From the NCBI GenBank assembly GCA_964458775.1, contig CAYWLQ010000056.1, positions 1 through 29,808 of the forward strand: a stretch of DNA of 29,808 nucleotides, in the 5' to 3' direction. Each line of letters opens with the position of its first letter. The stretch's first letter is position 1. A model generated the notes under the pieces. It made no database searches, was not told where the DNA came from, and worked only from the letters and a program-made list of their open reading frames with translations. The translations under genes were made by a program, and so were the position numbers. This document shows positions 7,852 through 14,924 of the stretch, one piece after another. The stretch is from CAYWLQ01 sp964458775. GTDB lineage: Bacteria > Myxococcota_A > Polyangia > JAAYKL01.

Positions 7852-9369
7852 ATGTACGCTACAAACGAATTCGCTGTTCGTCGATATTTTTTGACTTATT
7901 TGGCACAAATAATATCAGCAGTCTATTTTTTCCTGCCGCTAATTGTAAACGCAGCCGTCAACTGTACTGTAAATGGCTATATGAAATACGAGCCAGTCGA
8001 TTACTACTACTGCGACACGACCAGATTCACAGGGGCAAGCGGCGTTCCGAGTTGCAGCGGCTGGCTAGAAATAGATCTCGACACCAAACGATCCTCAAGC
8101 GGTACGGCTGCGCCACTGAAATACGTGCGAATCGAAATTCGCAACTCGAGTGGAACTCTGCTCGGCTTTACTCATACGAACTCGACAGGATGGTATTCGA
8201 AAACAGTTTCAATGCCTGGGACATCATGTAGAAATCAGTCAGTTACCGTAAGACGCGTTCTTCAGAGAGTGCATGAAAGCGATATATCGGTTTCAACACC
8301 GCGATATAGATTCAAGGTAGTAGATATGGCTTTTGCTGTTCACAATACCAATTACTCACTTACACTCACTGGTTCTTCCACAACCTCCAGCAAAACCTAT
8401 CCGGCATCAGCTACAAGTGAAATCGCTAGGGCTTTCGCCATTTACTATACGATGAACTCGGCGATGACCGAGGCCGTTAGATGGTCAACAAACATCGGCA
8501 CCGGCTTGGCTTCGGCTAATTCTTCGGCTCAGTTTCAGGTCGTCATAGACGCATTGTACACGGACGGCAGTTATTACGGATGGTCGAGCGATAAAAGAGC
8601 CTGGCTGCGCTATGCCGACTATCGCGACGGTTTCAACACTCGCCATGAATTCGGGCATAAGATTCATCAAGTGATGCATTACAACAAACAAACAGACAGG
8701 TGCTATGATGACACCTATAACGGTGTAGACTACCATGCCACGGATAGCTGCGAATGCGGATTCTATTCCACAGGAGAAGCCATGGCGCATTTTATAGCGG
8801 CACGAAGCATCACGAGCGCTGACACTAACGCATGGGCTTGCTCCACTCTCCAGATCAGCAGCTTCGCTCAAGATGAGTGTTCAAGAGTCGTCGTGGGCCG
8901 AGTAGGTGACAGCAATTCAGATGGAGAACAGGATTTGTCGGGAAACTACGCGGCATGGTTCATCATCGGCGATACATATGCAAATTCCAAAACTAGATGC
9001 ATAGTTCCCAACAGCACATGGGGGTGTCCTTGCGGAGGTTCTGGAGAGCCGACGTGCACCGGCCAGACCGCTAAGGACAATTTGGGATTCAGAAATTCAG
9101 TAAATGTAGCGCGATTTTTTTGGGACATAATCGATACAAATAATGAGTCAAGCAAGGACGACACGGATCTCACAATGGGAACGTTCGTGGCGGCAGTCGA
9201 AGGCATGACCTGTTCTGGCACTGCGGACGGAAGCTGCAACGAGCCTAACACCAGCCCCTGCACTGCTGCCAGGAAAGAAAAGTACAACTCGTATGATTTT
9301 GGCGACCTCATTTCCGGCGACCAGGCTGCGGAGAGGACATTGAACTGTGTAGCGGCCGCACAGGACTAA
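7852..9369 (+). CDS. Secreted zinc metalloprotease-like protein (HEFGH)
   Basis: 505 residues. An N-terminal hydrophobic stretch (about 13-35, ending 'LPLIVNAA') is a signal peptide. Residues about 75-130 resemble a transthyretin/CNA-B-like sandwich ('KYVRIEIRNSSGTLLGFTHT', 'GWYSKTVSMPG'). The catalytic region carries H265-E-F-G-H269, the zincin HExxH motif. E309 in 'STGEAMAHF', 40 residues later, is a plausible third zinc ligand as in gluzincins. The rest is Cys-rich (CECG, CPCGGSG and others), consistent with disulfide-stabilised export. GGAGG lies 6 bases before the ATG. Hand counts give 34/60 and 36/60 G+C in 8461-8520 and 9001-9060, against 27/60 in 5521-5580, suggesting different ancestry. 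No specific peptidase family could be assigned. Confidence 0.7.
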   Translation: MYATNEFAVRRYFLTYLAQIISAVYFFLPLIVNAAVNCTVNGYMKYEPVDYYYCDTTRFTGASGVPSCSGWLEIDLDTKRSSSGTAAPLKYVRIEIRNSSGTLLGFTHTNSTGWYSKTVSMPGTSCRNQSVTVRRVLQRVHESDISVSTPRYRFKVVDMAFAVHNTNYSLTLTGSSTTSSKTYPASATSEIARAFAIYYTMNSAMTEAVRWSTNIGTGLASANSSAQFQVVIDALYTDGSYYGWSSDKRAWLRYADYRDGFNTRHEFGHKIHQVMHYNKQTDRCYDDTYNGVDYHATDSCECGFYSTGEAMAHFIAARSITSADTNAWACSTLQISSFAQDECSRVVVGRVGDSNSDGEQDLSGNYAAWFIIGDTYANSKTRCIVPNSTWGCPCGGSGEPTCTGQTAKDNLGFRNSVNVARFFWDIIDTNNESSKDDTDLTMGTFVAAVEGMTCSGTADGSCNEPNTSPCTAARKEKYNSYDFGDLISGDQAAERTLNCVAAAQD

Positions 9370-9422
9370 ATTCCACAGTACACTTACCCCCCCTTGTGGA
9401 TCGGAAACGAAAAGGGAAAACC

Positions 9423-9448
9423 TAATTATTGCAAAATCGCAATAATTA
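9423..9448. terminator. AT-rich hairpin between convergent genes
   Basis: A perfect 10-bp stem, TAATTATTGC (9423-9432) with GCAATAATTA (9439-9448) and loop AAAATC. It lies between the metalloprotease gene (+) and rlmE (-) and overlaps the rlmE stop codon. On the minus strand it is followed by a T-rich GGTTTTCCCTTTT, so it most likely ends rlmE transcription and could serve both directions. Confidence 0.5.
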
Positions 9449-10042
9449 CTTCCTATTAAGTCCTGCCAAGTAGATTTCGTAGCTTTCGGTTCTTACGCTT
9501 TTCGGTCTAATGATTTTCACTTCATTAAATAATTCTCTCAGCTTGTTTCTTGCCTGCTCAAAATCCTCTCCCTGAAATATTTTTCCTACAAACCGACCTC
9601 CCGGTCGAAGGGTTTGTTCTGCTATTTCTAGAGCTCGCATAAAAAGATTGTGGGATTTTGCCTGATCTACAAATCTGTGACCGCTGGTCCATGGTGCCAT
9701 GTCTGAAATAACAGCGTCAAACCTGCCCTCATCCACATTTGTCAATACAGCTGCGGTATCCAGCTCAAAAACATCGGCCTGAAAAAAAACAATATTCCCG
9801 CCTACTCCCATATTTAGAGCTTGCTGATCAACAGCGATGACCTTGCCGTTCGGCCCCACTTTAGATGAAGCAAACATGGTCCATGACCCCGGAGCCGCAC
9901 CTAAATCAAGAATTTTATCTCCGGGCCGCAACAGTCTTATTTTTGCATCTATTTCTTGAAGCTTATAAACCGACCTTGCGGGAAAATTCTCTTTTTTTGC
10001 TCGTTTGGCAAAGTGGTCAGGAGGTCTTCTGTTATTGCTCAA
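9446..10042 (-). CDS. rlmE: 23S rRNA (uridine-2'-O) methyltransferase RlmE/FtsJ
   Basis: A 198-residue FtsJ/RrmJ-family enzyme that 2'-O-methylates a 23S rRNA uridine (U2552 in E. coli) in the late 50S particle. AdoMet motif I is 'LDLGAAPGSW' (45-54), and the K-D-K-E catalytic tetrad is visible: K27 in 'SVYKL', D114 in 'SDMAP', K154 in 'VGKIFQGED' and E189 in 'ESYEIYLAG'. Length is near the usual 205-209. The listed start is a TTG (10042) only 7 bases from the run of N. The frame stays open into the gap, so the true start could be a few codons upstream and hidden. It ends in the 9423-9448 hairpin. Confidence 0.93.
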   Translation of the reverse strand: MSNNRRPPDHFAKRAKKENFPARSVYKLQEIDAKIRLLRPGDKILDLGAAPGSWTMFASSKVGPNGKVIAVDQQALNMGVGGNIVFFQADVFELDTAAVLTNVDEGRFDAVISDMAPWTSGHRFVDQAKSHNLFMRALEIAEQTLRPGGRFVGKIFQGEDFEQARNKLRELFNEVKIIRPKSVRTESYEIYLAGLNRK

Positions 10043-10049
10043 TCTACTG

Positions 10050-10059
10050 NNNNNNNNNN
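10050..10059. other. Assembly gap of 10 N
   Basis: Ten ambiguous bases join two contigs between the start of rlmE and the end of rplC. The true length is unknown; a fixed 10-N filler is common in scaffolding. Any protein reading through it is artificial. The missing part may hold the rlmE start and genes that normally follow rplC. Confidence 0.98.
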
Positions 10060-10078
10060 GAATAGGTCAGGCAGGCAG

Positions 10079-10726
10079 CTAGGACTTTTTAATGGCGGAT
10101 CGAATTGTAACATAGCTATTTTTCGAACCGGGAATCGGGCCTTTAACAAAAATCAAGTTATCCTGAGCAAAAACCCGCACTATTTCAAGATTTTGCACAG
10201 TAACATTTCGATCTCCCATATGGCCGGGCATTTTTTTACCCTTCATCACGTGCCCCGGAGTCATGTTTTGTCCCAATGAACCGCCGTGGCGAAAACACTC
10301 ATGAACACCGTGGGTATCTTTAGCACCGTGGAAATTATGTCTTTTCATAACACCGGCAAACCCTTTACCGATACTTATACCAGAAATATCAATTATTTCT
10401 CCGACAGAAATCGAGCTGAGATCAATAGATTTACCTATCTCAAATTGAGAAAGTTCTTCTTCTGTAACGCGAAACTCTTTTAGGATTTTCTTGGGGGTTA
10501 CACCGGCTTTATTAAAATGTCCGACTTCAGGACGAACTGTACGACTTTCTTTTTTGTCATCAAAACCCAATTGAACCGCTGTATAACCGTCGGTTTCGTT
10601 TGTTTTCTTTTGAACGACAACACAAGGGCCGACTTCTATTGCTGTAACGCCGATAAGTTGACCGTTAGGATTAAAAACTTGTGTCATACCGAGCTTTTTT
10701 CCAATTAATCCGCCGTTAATACTCAT
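10079..10726 (-). CDS. rplC: 50S ribosomal protein L3
   Basis: 215 residues of bacterial L3, an early 50S assembly protein near the peptidyl-transferase centre. Diagnostic stretches are 'GLIGKKLGMTQVF' at the N-terminus, 'GKGFAGVMKRHNFHG', and 'RHGGSLGQNMTPGHVMKGKK' with 'MPGHMG', the loop carrying the conserved glutamine methylated by PrmB in E. coli. The start at 10726 is chosen over the in-frame upstream start (10768) because a strong GAAGGAGA Shine-Dalgarno lies 7 bases before it and L3 proteins begin this way. Unusually, rpsJ does not precede it. The 379 bases upstream are non-coding and then a divergent yqeY begins, so rplC heads its own transcript. rplD and rplW are not seen because of the gap 20 bases downstream. 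Confidence 0.97.
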   Translation of the reverse strand: MSINGGLIGKKLGMTQVFNPNGQLIGVTAIEVGPCVVVQKKTNETDGYTAVQLGFDDKKESRTVRPEVGHFNKAGVTPKKILKEFRVTEEELSQFEIGKSIDLSSISVGEIIDISGISIGKGFAGVMKRHNFHGAKDTHGVHECFRHGGSLGQNMTPGHVMKGKKMPGHMGDRNVTVQNLEIVRVFAQDNLIFVKGPIPGSKNSYVTIRSAIKKS

Positions 10727-11105
10727 CAAAATTCTCCTTCGCAACAACTCAAAAAAACCGTTTCTCACAACAGAGAAATTAGATTTTCCCGCTTAATTTT
10801 AGCGGCTCGCTGTCACGTAAAAATCGAGCTTTTGCCCGATGTTTTTTATCGTGCCGAACAAATTCGGCTGTGCATTTATGTCAGAAATTAGCAGTTTAGC
10901 AAGAGTATAATGGGTATTTTCATGAGAAAAGTTGTTTCATATTTCAAATAAACAAGTACTTTCATAATAATATCGGCTCAGTGTTCAGCTTTTACTTGTC
11001 TAAAATCTCTAACGGGATTTTCTTCTGTCAATATATCGTTTAATATAGCAACCTCAAATATAAGTCGCCGCTTAGTAGCGATTTATGTAAATAAAGGGAT
11101 TCATT
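10727..11105 (-). promoter_or_regulatory. Non-coding divergent region with structured rplC leader
   Basis: 379 bases between divergent rplC and yqeY hold no credible gene. Three perfect hairpins lie on the rplC side: TTTCTC/GAGAAA (10761-10778), CCGCT/AGCGG (10789-10805) and GCCGAA/TTCGGC (10853-10868). On the minus strand these would sit within about 145 bases upstream of the rplC start and could form a regulated 5' leader. A TTGACA is readable on the minus strand at 11027-11032, but no good -10 follows at the right distance, so no promoter is called. Confidence 0.35.
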
Positions 11106-11564
11106 ATGACTGTTGAGGAAAAGCTGAACAATAGAATGAAAGATGCAATGCGCAATAAAAATGCACAGGAGCTTGATGCTCTAAGAATGGTAAAAAGCGC
11201 TGCGCAAACCGCCAAGGCTGCCCCCGGATTTCCCGGTGTAACAGATGATGCCTTTTGGCTGGATGTCATTGGAAAATATGTAAAACAACAACAACGATCA
11301 GTTATCGAATTTGAAAAAGCCGGAGATGCGGGCAAAGATCATATTGATCGGCTTAAATTCGAGATAGATTATTTTTCGGAATTTCTTCCAAAAAAATTGG
11401 GAGAAGCAGAACTTAACTCTTTAGTAAAGCAGGCCATACAAGAAACAGGCGCTCTTAATGCAAAAATGGCCGGCAAAGTAATGGGACATATTATGAAAAT
11501 TCACAAAGATTCAGTTGATGCAGAAATGCTAAAACGCCTGGTTACAGAAGCGTTGGGCGCGTGA
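11106..11564 (+). CDS. yqeY: GatB/YqeY domain protein
   Basis: A 152-residue helical protein of the YqeY family. The N-terminus 'TVEEKLNNRMKDAMRNKNAQ' with 'LRMVKSA' and the middle 'VIGKYVKQQQRSVIEFEKAG' with 'EIDYFSEFLPKKLGEAEL' are typical, as is 'MAGKVMGHIMK' near the end. The fold equals the C-terminal tRNA-contacting domain of GatB (Asp/Glu-tRNA amidotransferase). The free-standing protein is widespread and is thought to bind tRNA-related substrates, but its role is unsettled. An AAAGGGA Shine-Dalgarno lies 7 bases upstream. Its TGA stop overlaps the GTG start of the next gene (GTGA), so the two are translationally coupled. Confidence 0.9.
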   Translation: MTVEEKLNNRMKDAMRNKNAQELDALRMVKSAAQTAKAAPGFPGVTDDAFWLDVIGKYVKQQQRSVIEFEKAGDAGKDHIDRLKFEIDYFSEFLPKKLGEAELNSLVKQAIQETGALNAKMAGKVMGHIMKIHKDSVDAEMLKRLVTEALGA

Positions 11565-13135
11565 CAAATACATCTTTAAATTCGTCGAATAACAGTAAGC
11601 TTCGACGTATTGTAGCAATAGGGGCTGGAAAAGGCGGTGCCGGTGCCAGCATGACAGCGGTCAACCTTGGAGTTTTTTTGGCCCAAATTGGAAAATCCGT
11701 ATTGTTAATAGACGGAAATCTTTCAGATCCTGGACTTCATACTTGGCTTGGTGTTGAGCGACAAAGCATCAATGTCAGTGATTGGATTAGGGATAGACTA
11801 TATGCAACTTCTGATGCGGTTGTTTCCACTCGTGTTATAGGACTGCACCTAATGGGCGGCAGTACCGAATTGACCGGCGGAACAGATCTTAATGCCTCTG
11901 ACAGAGAGCATTTTGTCGAGAAACTCAGAAAAATAGAAGCTGATTATATTTTAGTGGATCTTCCGTCAGGTTTGCACCCGTTATCGCTGGAACTTTTCGG
12001 AGCAGCAGACCTCAGCATTGCGGTATCTGCAGCAACCCCGGATGCGGTTGAAGCTACTTATCGCCTAATTGCTGCTTCATATATTTATACCCTTAGAAAA
12101 TGCAAAGAAATGGACGGTATAACAAGTGCTTTGCTGGATGACGTTATTTTGTCAGCAGGGCGTCTTCCCGGTGCCGCTAAAATTATTGAAACGTTGGAAT
12201 CAGCAGGGGCTCCGGCTGCTGCAGAAGCCAGAAGATTGGCAACAACCTTTCATCCGGGAATAGTTGTAAATCAAATTCGTATAAAAGCCGATCAAGGACT
12301 TGGAGATGCAATGACGGCTGCCTGTTCAAGGTGGTTAGGTATAGTTCCTCAACTCTTGGGAACAATTGAATGGGATGACAATGTATGGCTTTCTCTGCGA
12401 CGAGGCACACCTATTCTTATAGATTTTCCGCAAAGCAGAGCATGTCGAGGACTTGAACGGACGGTTAGACGGCTCATCGGCAGACATATAAACGAAGCTG
12501 CGACTGCTGTTCCTCTGCCCAAACCGACTGAAAAACAAAATCTCTATGAGTTACTGGAAATCTATCCCGGTGCGCCCGAAGAAGAGGTCCGAAGAGCTTA
12601 CAAACAAGTAAAAGAATACTTCGGTACTGACGGAATGGCTGCAAACGGTGTATGTACCAACGAAGAGCGAGAGTCATACCTACAATCAGCCAAACAGGCC
12701 CATGAAATATTGGTCGATAGATCTAAGCGCAGAGAATATGACAAAGCTATGTTTCCGGAAGGATTTCCGTCTGTAAACCTTCGGTCCAATTCACGTTTCG
12801 ATGATGATCGAGATAATCAACAAGGAAGAGTCGTCAGCCCGCACGATTCTCTTCCCAAGATCACTCTCAGGGATGACCAAATGGTTACAGGCACGTTCTT
12901 GAAAGAAATGCGACAAGAGAGGGGCATAGATCTTATCGACATTTCTAATCGGACCAGAATATCCGTGTCTTACTTAAGAGCGATTGAAGAAGAAAAATTC
13001 GACGAGCTGCCGCCGCTTGTATATGTCAGAGGTTTTGTAACGGAATATGCTCGATATTTGAAAATTGATCAGGATAGGGCTGCATCGGATTTTATGGCAG
13101 CAATGGAATCAAGTTTGAATAGGCGAGGAAAGTAA
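11561..13135 (+). CDS. ParA/MinD-like + J-like + HTH fusion with degenerate active motifs
   Basis: 524 residues in three parts. Residues about 15-320 are a MinD/ParA/Mrp-type P-loop domain: 'IVAIGAGKGGAGASMTAVNL', then 'VLLIDGNLSDPGLHTWLG', 'DYILVDLPSGLHPLS' and 'GIVVNQIRIK'. The deviant Walker A reads K24-G-G-A-G-A29-S30: the signature lysine remains but the P-loop lysine is Ala. Residues 327-395 resemble a J domain ('NLYELLEIYPGAPEEEVRRA' to 'AHEILVDRSKRREYDKA') but lack HPD. Residues about 444-508 are a RodZ-like HTH ('LKEMRQERGIDLIDISNRTR', 'YVRGFVTEYARYL') without the usual following TM segment. No TM segment is present, so it is cytosolic. A spatial-regulation or scaffold role is plausible but not shown. 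It starts with GTG overlapping the yqeY stop. Confidence 0.8.
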   Translation: MTNTSLNSSNNSKLRRIVAIGAGKGGAGASMTAVNLGVFLAQIGKSVLLIDGNLSDPGLHTWLGVERQSINVSDWIRDRLYATSDAVVSTRVIGLHLMGGSTELTGGTDLNASDREHFVEKLRKIEADYILVDLPSGLHPLSLELFGAADLSIAVSAATPDAVEATYRLIAASYIYTLRKCKEMDGITSALLDDVILSAGRLPGAAKIIETLESAGAPAAAEARRLATTFHPGIVVNQIRIKADQGLGDAMTAACSRWLGIVPQLLGTIEWDDNVWLSLRRGTPILIDFPQSRACRGLERTVRRLIGRHINEAATAVPLPKPTEKQNLYELLEIYPGAPEEEVRRAYKQVKEYFGTDGMAANGVCTNEERESYLQSAKQAHEILVDRSKRREYDKAMFPEGFPSVNLRSNSRFDDDRDNQQGRVVSPHDSLPKITLRDDQMVTGTFLKEMRQERGIDLIDISNRTRISVSYLRAIEEEKFDELPPLVYVRGFVTEYARYLKIDQDRAASDFMAAMESSLNRRGK

Positions 13136-13173
13136 TAGGCTTCTATTTGGGCACTTGCTGATTAAGGTGAAAA

Positions 13174-14811
13174 ATGAACTTAAGAAAACTAATCTTGTTA
13201 GTTATGGGGACGGTTATTGCATGCTCTTGTAGCGATCCGGTTCAAAATGTAAACGAAAATCATATCGGAACAGATTCATCAGACGCTGATGCTGATGCCG
13301 ACACGGATACTGATTCCGACTCCGATACAGATACTGACTCTGATGCGGACACAGACGCAGATGCAGATGCTGACGCTGATGCAGATGCGGACACAGACAC
13401 GGATACTGACTCCGACTCAGACACAGATACCGATGCTGACTCGGATGCTGATACTGATGCAGATGTAGACACCGATGCTGACAGTGACTCGGATACTGAT
13501 TCAGATGCTGACACAGATACTGACACAGATACTGATACTGACGCTGACTCGGATACAGATACAGACGCTGATGCTGACGCAGATTCAGATGCAGATGCTG
13601 ACACAGATACTGATACTTCAATAGAAATAGAATCGGACACAATAGATACGGCCCCTCCTCCTTGCGAAAACGGAATACAAGATCCGGGAGAAGAGGGTAT
13701 TGATTGCGGAGGCACTTGTCCTGACCAGTGTCCCATAGAATACAAGCTGCCGCCGCCTGATCCATGTTACAACAAATTTCATGCTCCCGGATGCACTTGG
13801 GACGATCCGTCATCAGCATGCGGAGGTCAATGCTCTGTAGCTAACTCTTGTTCACCGCCTGAATCTGAAAACAAGGCAAATCTTCCGATTACTTTTATTT
13901 GTCCTAGATTTATGATGTTCAGTCGCGAAATGATACAAGCAGCTAAAGACGATGCTAAACTCTATAATTGGGACAGCGTAGACAATCCTCCTTTTAACTA
14001 CGCAATTGTGGGACATGATCCGGATATCGGCGGTCTGGATGACGGTCCGAGCAGTTGTTGCCAATGTTATCAACTGATTTTCGAAACACCCGAAATCAGC
14101 TCGCCTCAACCGCCTGAGCTTCCGTATCCCAAATCATTGGTGGTGCAGAGTTTCAATACTGCCGCCAGCGGTCCGACAGGATTTGACGTTTTTATGGGAG
14201 CCGGCGGTTACGGAGCTTTCAATGCTTGCTATAATGATCCGGCCTTTGGAAACACATCGAAATTCGGCGTCTTTATATATGATGAATATCCGTACCAAAA
14301 TCCCGGCAGCGGAGGAATATCCTTTTTGAGATATCCGGAATGTACAGGTACAGATTGGCCTCCGACCATGACAGCTTTACAAACATCTACTTGTCAGGAC
14401 AAGATCAAGGAAATGTGCGACCAAGCACTTGTAAAGGCCTCTGTTGCAATCACCGAAGATACCAGAGCATCATGCATTCAAACCAATAAACCCGAATCTC
14501 TCTATCATCAGAACTGGAAAGTGCGCGCAAAGCGAGTTAGATGCCCTGACAATCTAACAAGAGTTACCGGTTGCAGACTTAATGAAGAGAATCTACCCTT
14601 ACCGCTACCAAAAGTTCAAACACCGTCAGATGCAGAAGCAAACGGAACGTTTACACGTCCTGATCAAAACTACCACACCACAACCATGCAGGATTGCTGT
14701 AAGCCCACCTGCGCGTGGTCAGACTGGACGGTAAACTACGACCTTCCCGTAGATGGAGATTGGAACTCTTTTTATTCTTGTGATAACAACGGAACCCCGA
14801 TAACTATGTAA
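13174..14811 (+). CDS. Asp-tethered GH45 endoglucanase lipoprotein, apparently circularly permuted
   Basis: 545 residues. The lipoprotein signal ends at 'VIAC' (C17). An Asp-x tether covers residues 37-147, followed by a Cys module 'CENGIQDPGEEGIDCGG'. The rest matches glycoside hydrolase family 45, an inverting endo-beta-1,4-glucanase: 'CCQCYQLIF' (295-303), 'LVVQSFNTA', 'GFDVFMGAGGYGAFNACY' and 'RVRCPDNLTRVTGCRLNE' (454-471) parallel CCACYELTF, MVVQSTSTG, HFDLNIPGGGVGIFDGC and QVQCPAELVARTGCRRND of fungal Cel45. The block that opens canonical GH45 ('TRYWDCCKPSCGW', then 'FSCN') is instead at the C-terminus: 'TTTMQDCCKPTCAW' (502-515), 'YSCDNNGTPI'. Both catalytic Asp have equivalents: D507 (base) and D338 (acid). 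An AAGGTG Shine-Dalgarno precedes the start. It should act on the cell surface on cellulose or beta-glucan. Confidence 0.82.
   Translation: MNLRKLILLVMGTVIACSCSDPVQNVNENHIGTDSSDADADADTDTDSDSDTDTDSDADTDADADADADADADTDTDTDSDSDTDTDADSDADTDADVDTDADSDSDTDSDADTDTDTDTDTDADSDTDTDADADADSDADADTDTDTSIEIESDTIDTAPPPCENGIQDPGEEGIDCGGTCPDQCPIEYKLPPPDPCYNKFHAPGCTWDDPSSACGGQCSVANSCSPPESENKANLPITFICPRFMMFSREMIQAAKDDAKLYNWDSVDNPPFNYAIVGHDPDIGGLDDGPSSCCQCYQLIFETPEISSPQPPELPYPKSLVVQSFNTAASGPTGFDVFMGAGGYGAFNACYNDPAFGNTSKFGVFIYDEYPYQNPGSGGISFLRYPECTGTDWPPTMTALQTSTCQDKIKEMCDQALVKASVAITEDTRASCIQTNKPESLYHQNWKVRAKRVRCPDNLTRVTGCRLNEENLPLPLPKVQTPSDAEANGTFTRPDQNYHTTTMQDCCKPTCAWSDWTVNYDLPVDGDWNSFYSCDNNGTPITM
13282..13614 (+). 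repeat. Asp-x dipeptide tether repeat in GH45 gene
   Basis: About 111 codons in which nearly every second residue is Asp, alternating with Ala, Thr or Ser (one Val), built from degenerate 6-base GAX-NNN units. Codon wobble varies freely, indicating selection for the acidic extended peptide rather than for a fixed DNA repeat. The antisense strand is open as a Ser/Ala/Val-rich frame purely as a by-product. Confidence 0.9.
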
Positions 14812-14924
14812 TGTAAGGATACGCGGGAAAACTTCTCAAAAAGCCGCAAGTATGCCGCTACTTGACAGGACTGTTGCCGCTGAACCGCAGCCGACTGCAT
14901 CAGCACGAACCGCTCTTCAGATCT
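14812..14924. terminator. Short convergent intergenic region with hairpin
   Basis: Between the GH45 gene (+) and the outer-membrane-protein gene (-). It holds a 6-bp perfect stem CAAGTA/TACTTG (14847-14864, loop TGCCGC) without a T-run on either side, so termination is only possible by context. The region is relatively GC-rich (repeated GCCGC/GCAGCC) and shows no convincing coding content. Confidence 0.25.

Noticed and set aside
9865..10279. Plus-strand ORFs reading through the N run
   Set aside because: They contain undefined residues and lie antisense to rlmE and rplC.
10906..10911. Perfect TATAAT on the plus strand
   Set aside because: No -35-like hexamer at 16-18 bases upstream, and it is nearly 200 bases from yqeY; too weak to call a promoter.
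13214..13819. Long antisense ORFs (Ser/Ala/Val- or Gln/His-rich) opposite the GH45 tether
   Set aside because: They are by-products of the Asp-x repeat, which has no stop codons on the other strand; no Shine-Dalgarno or signal is present.
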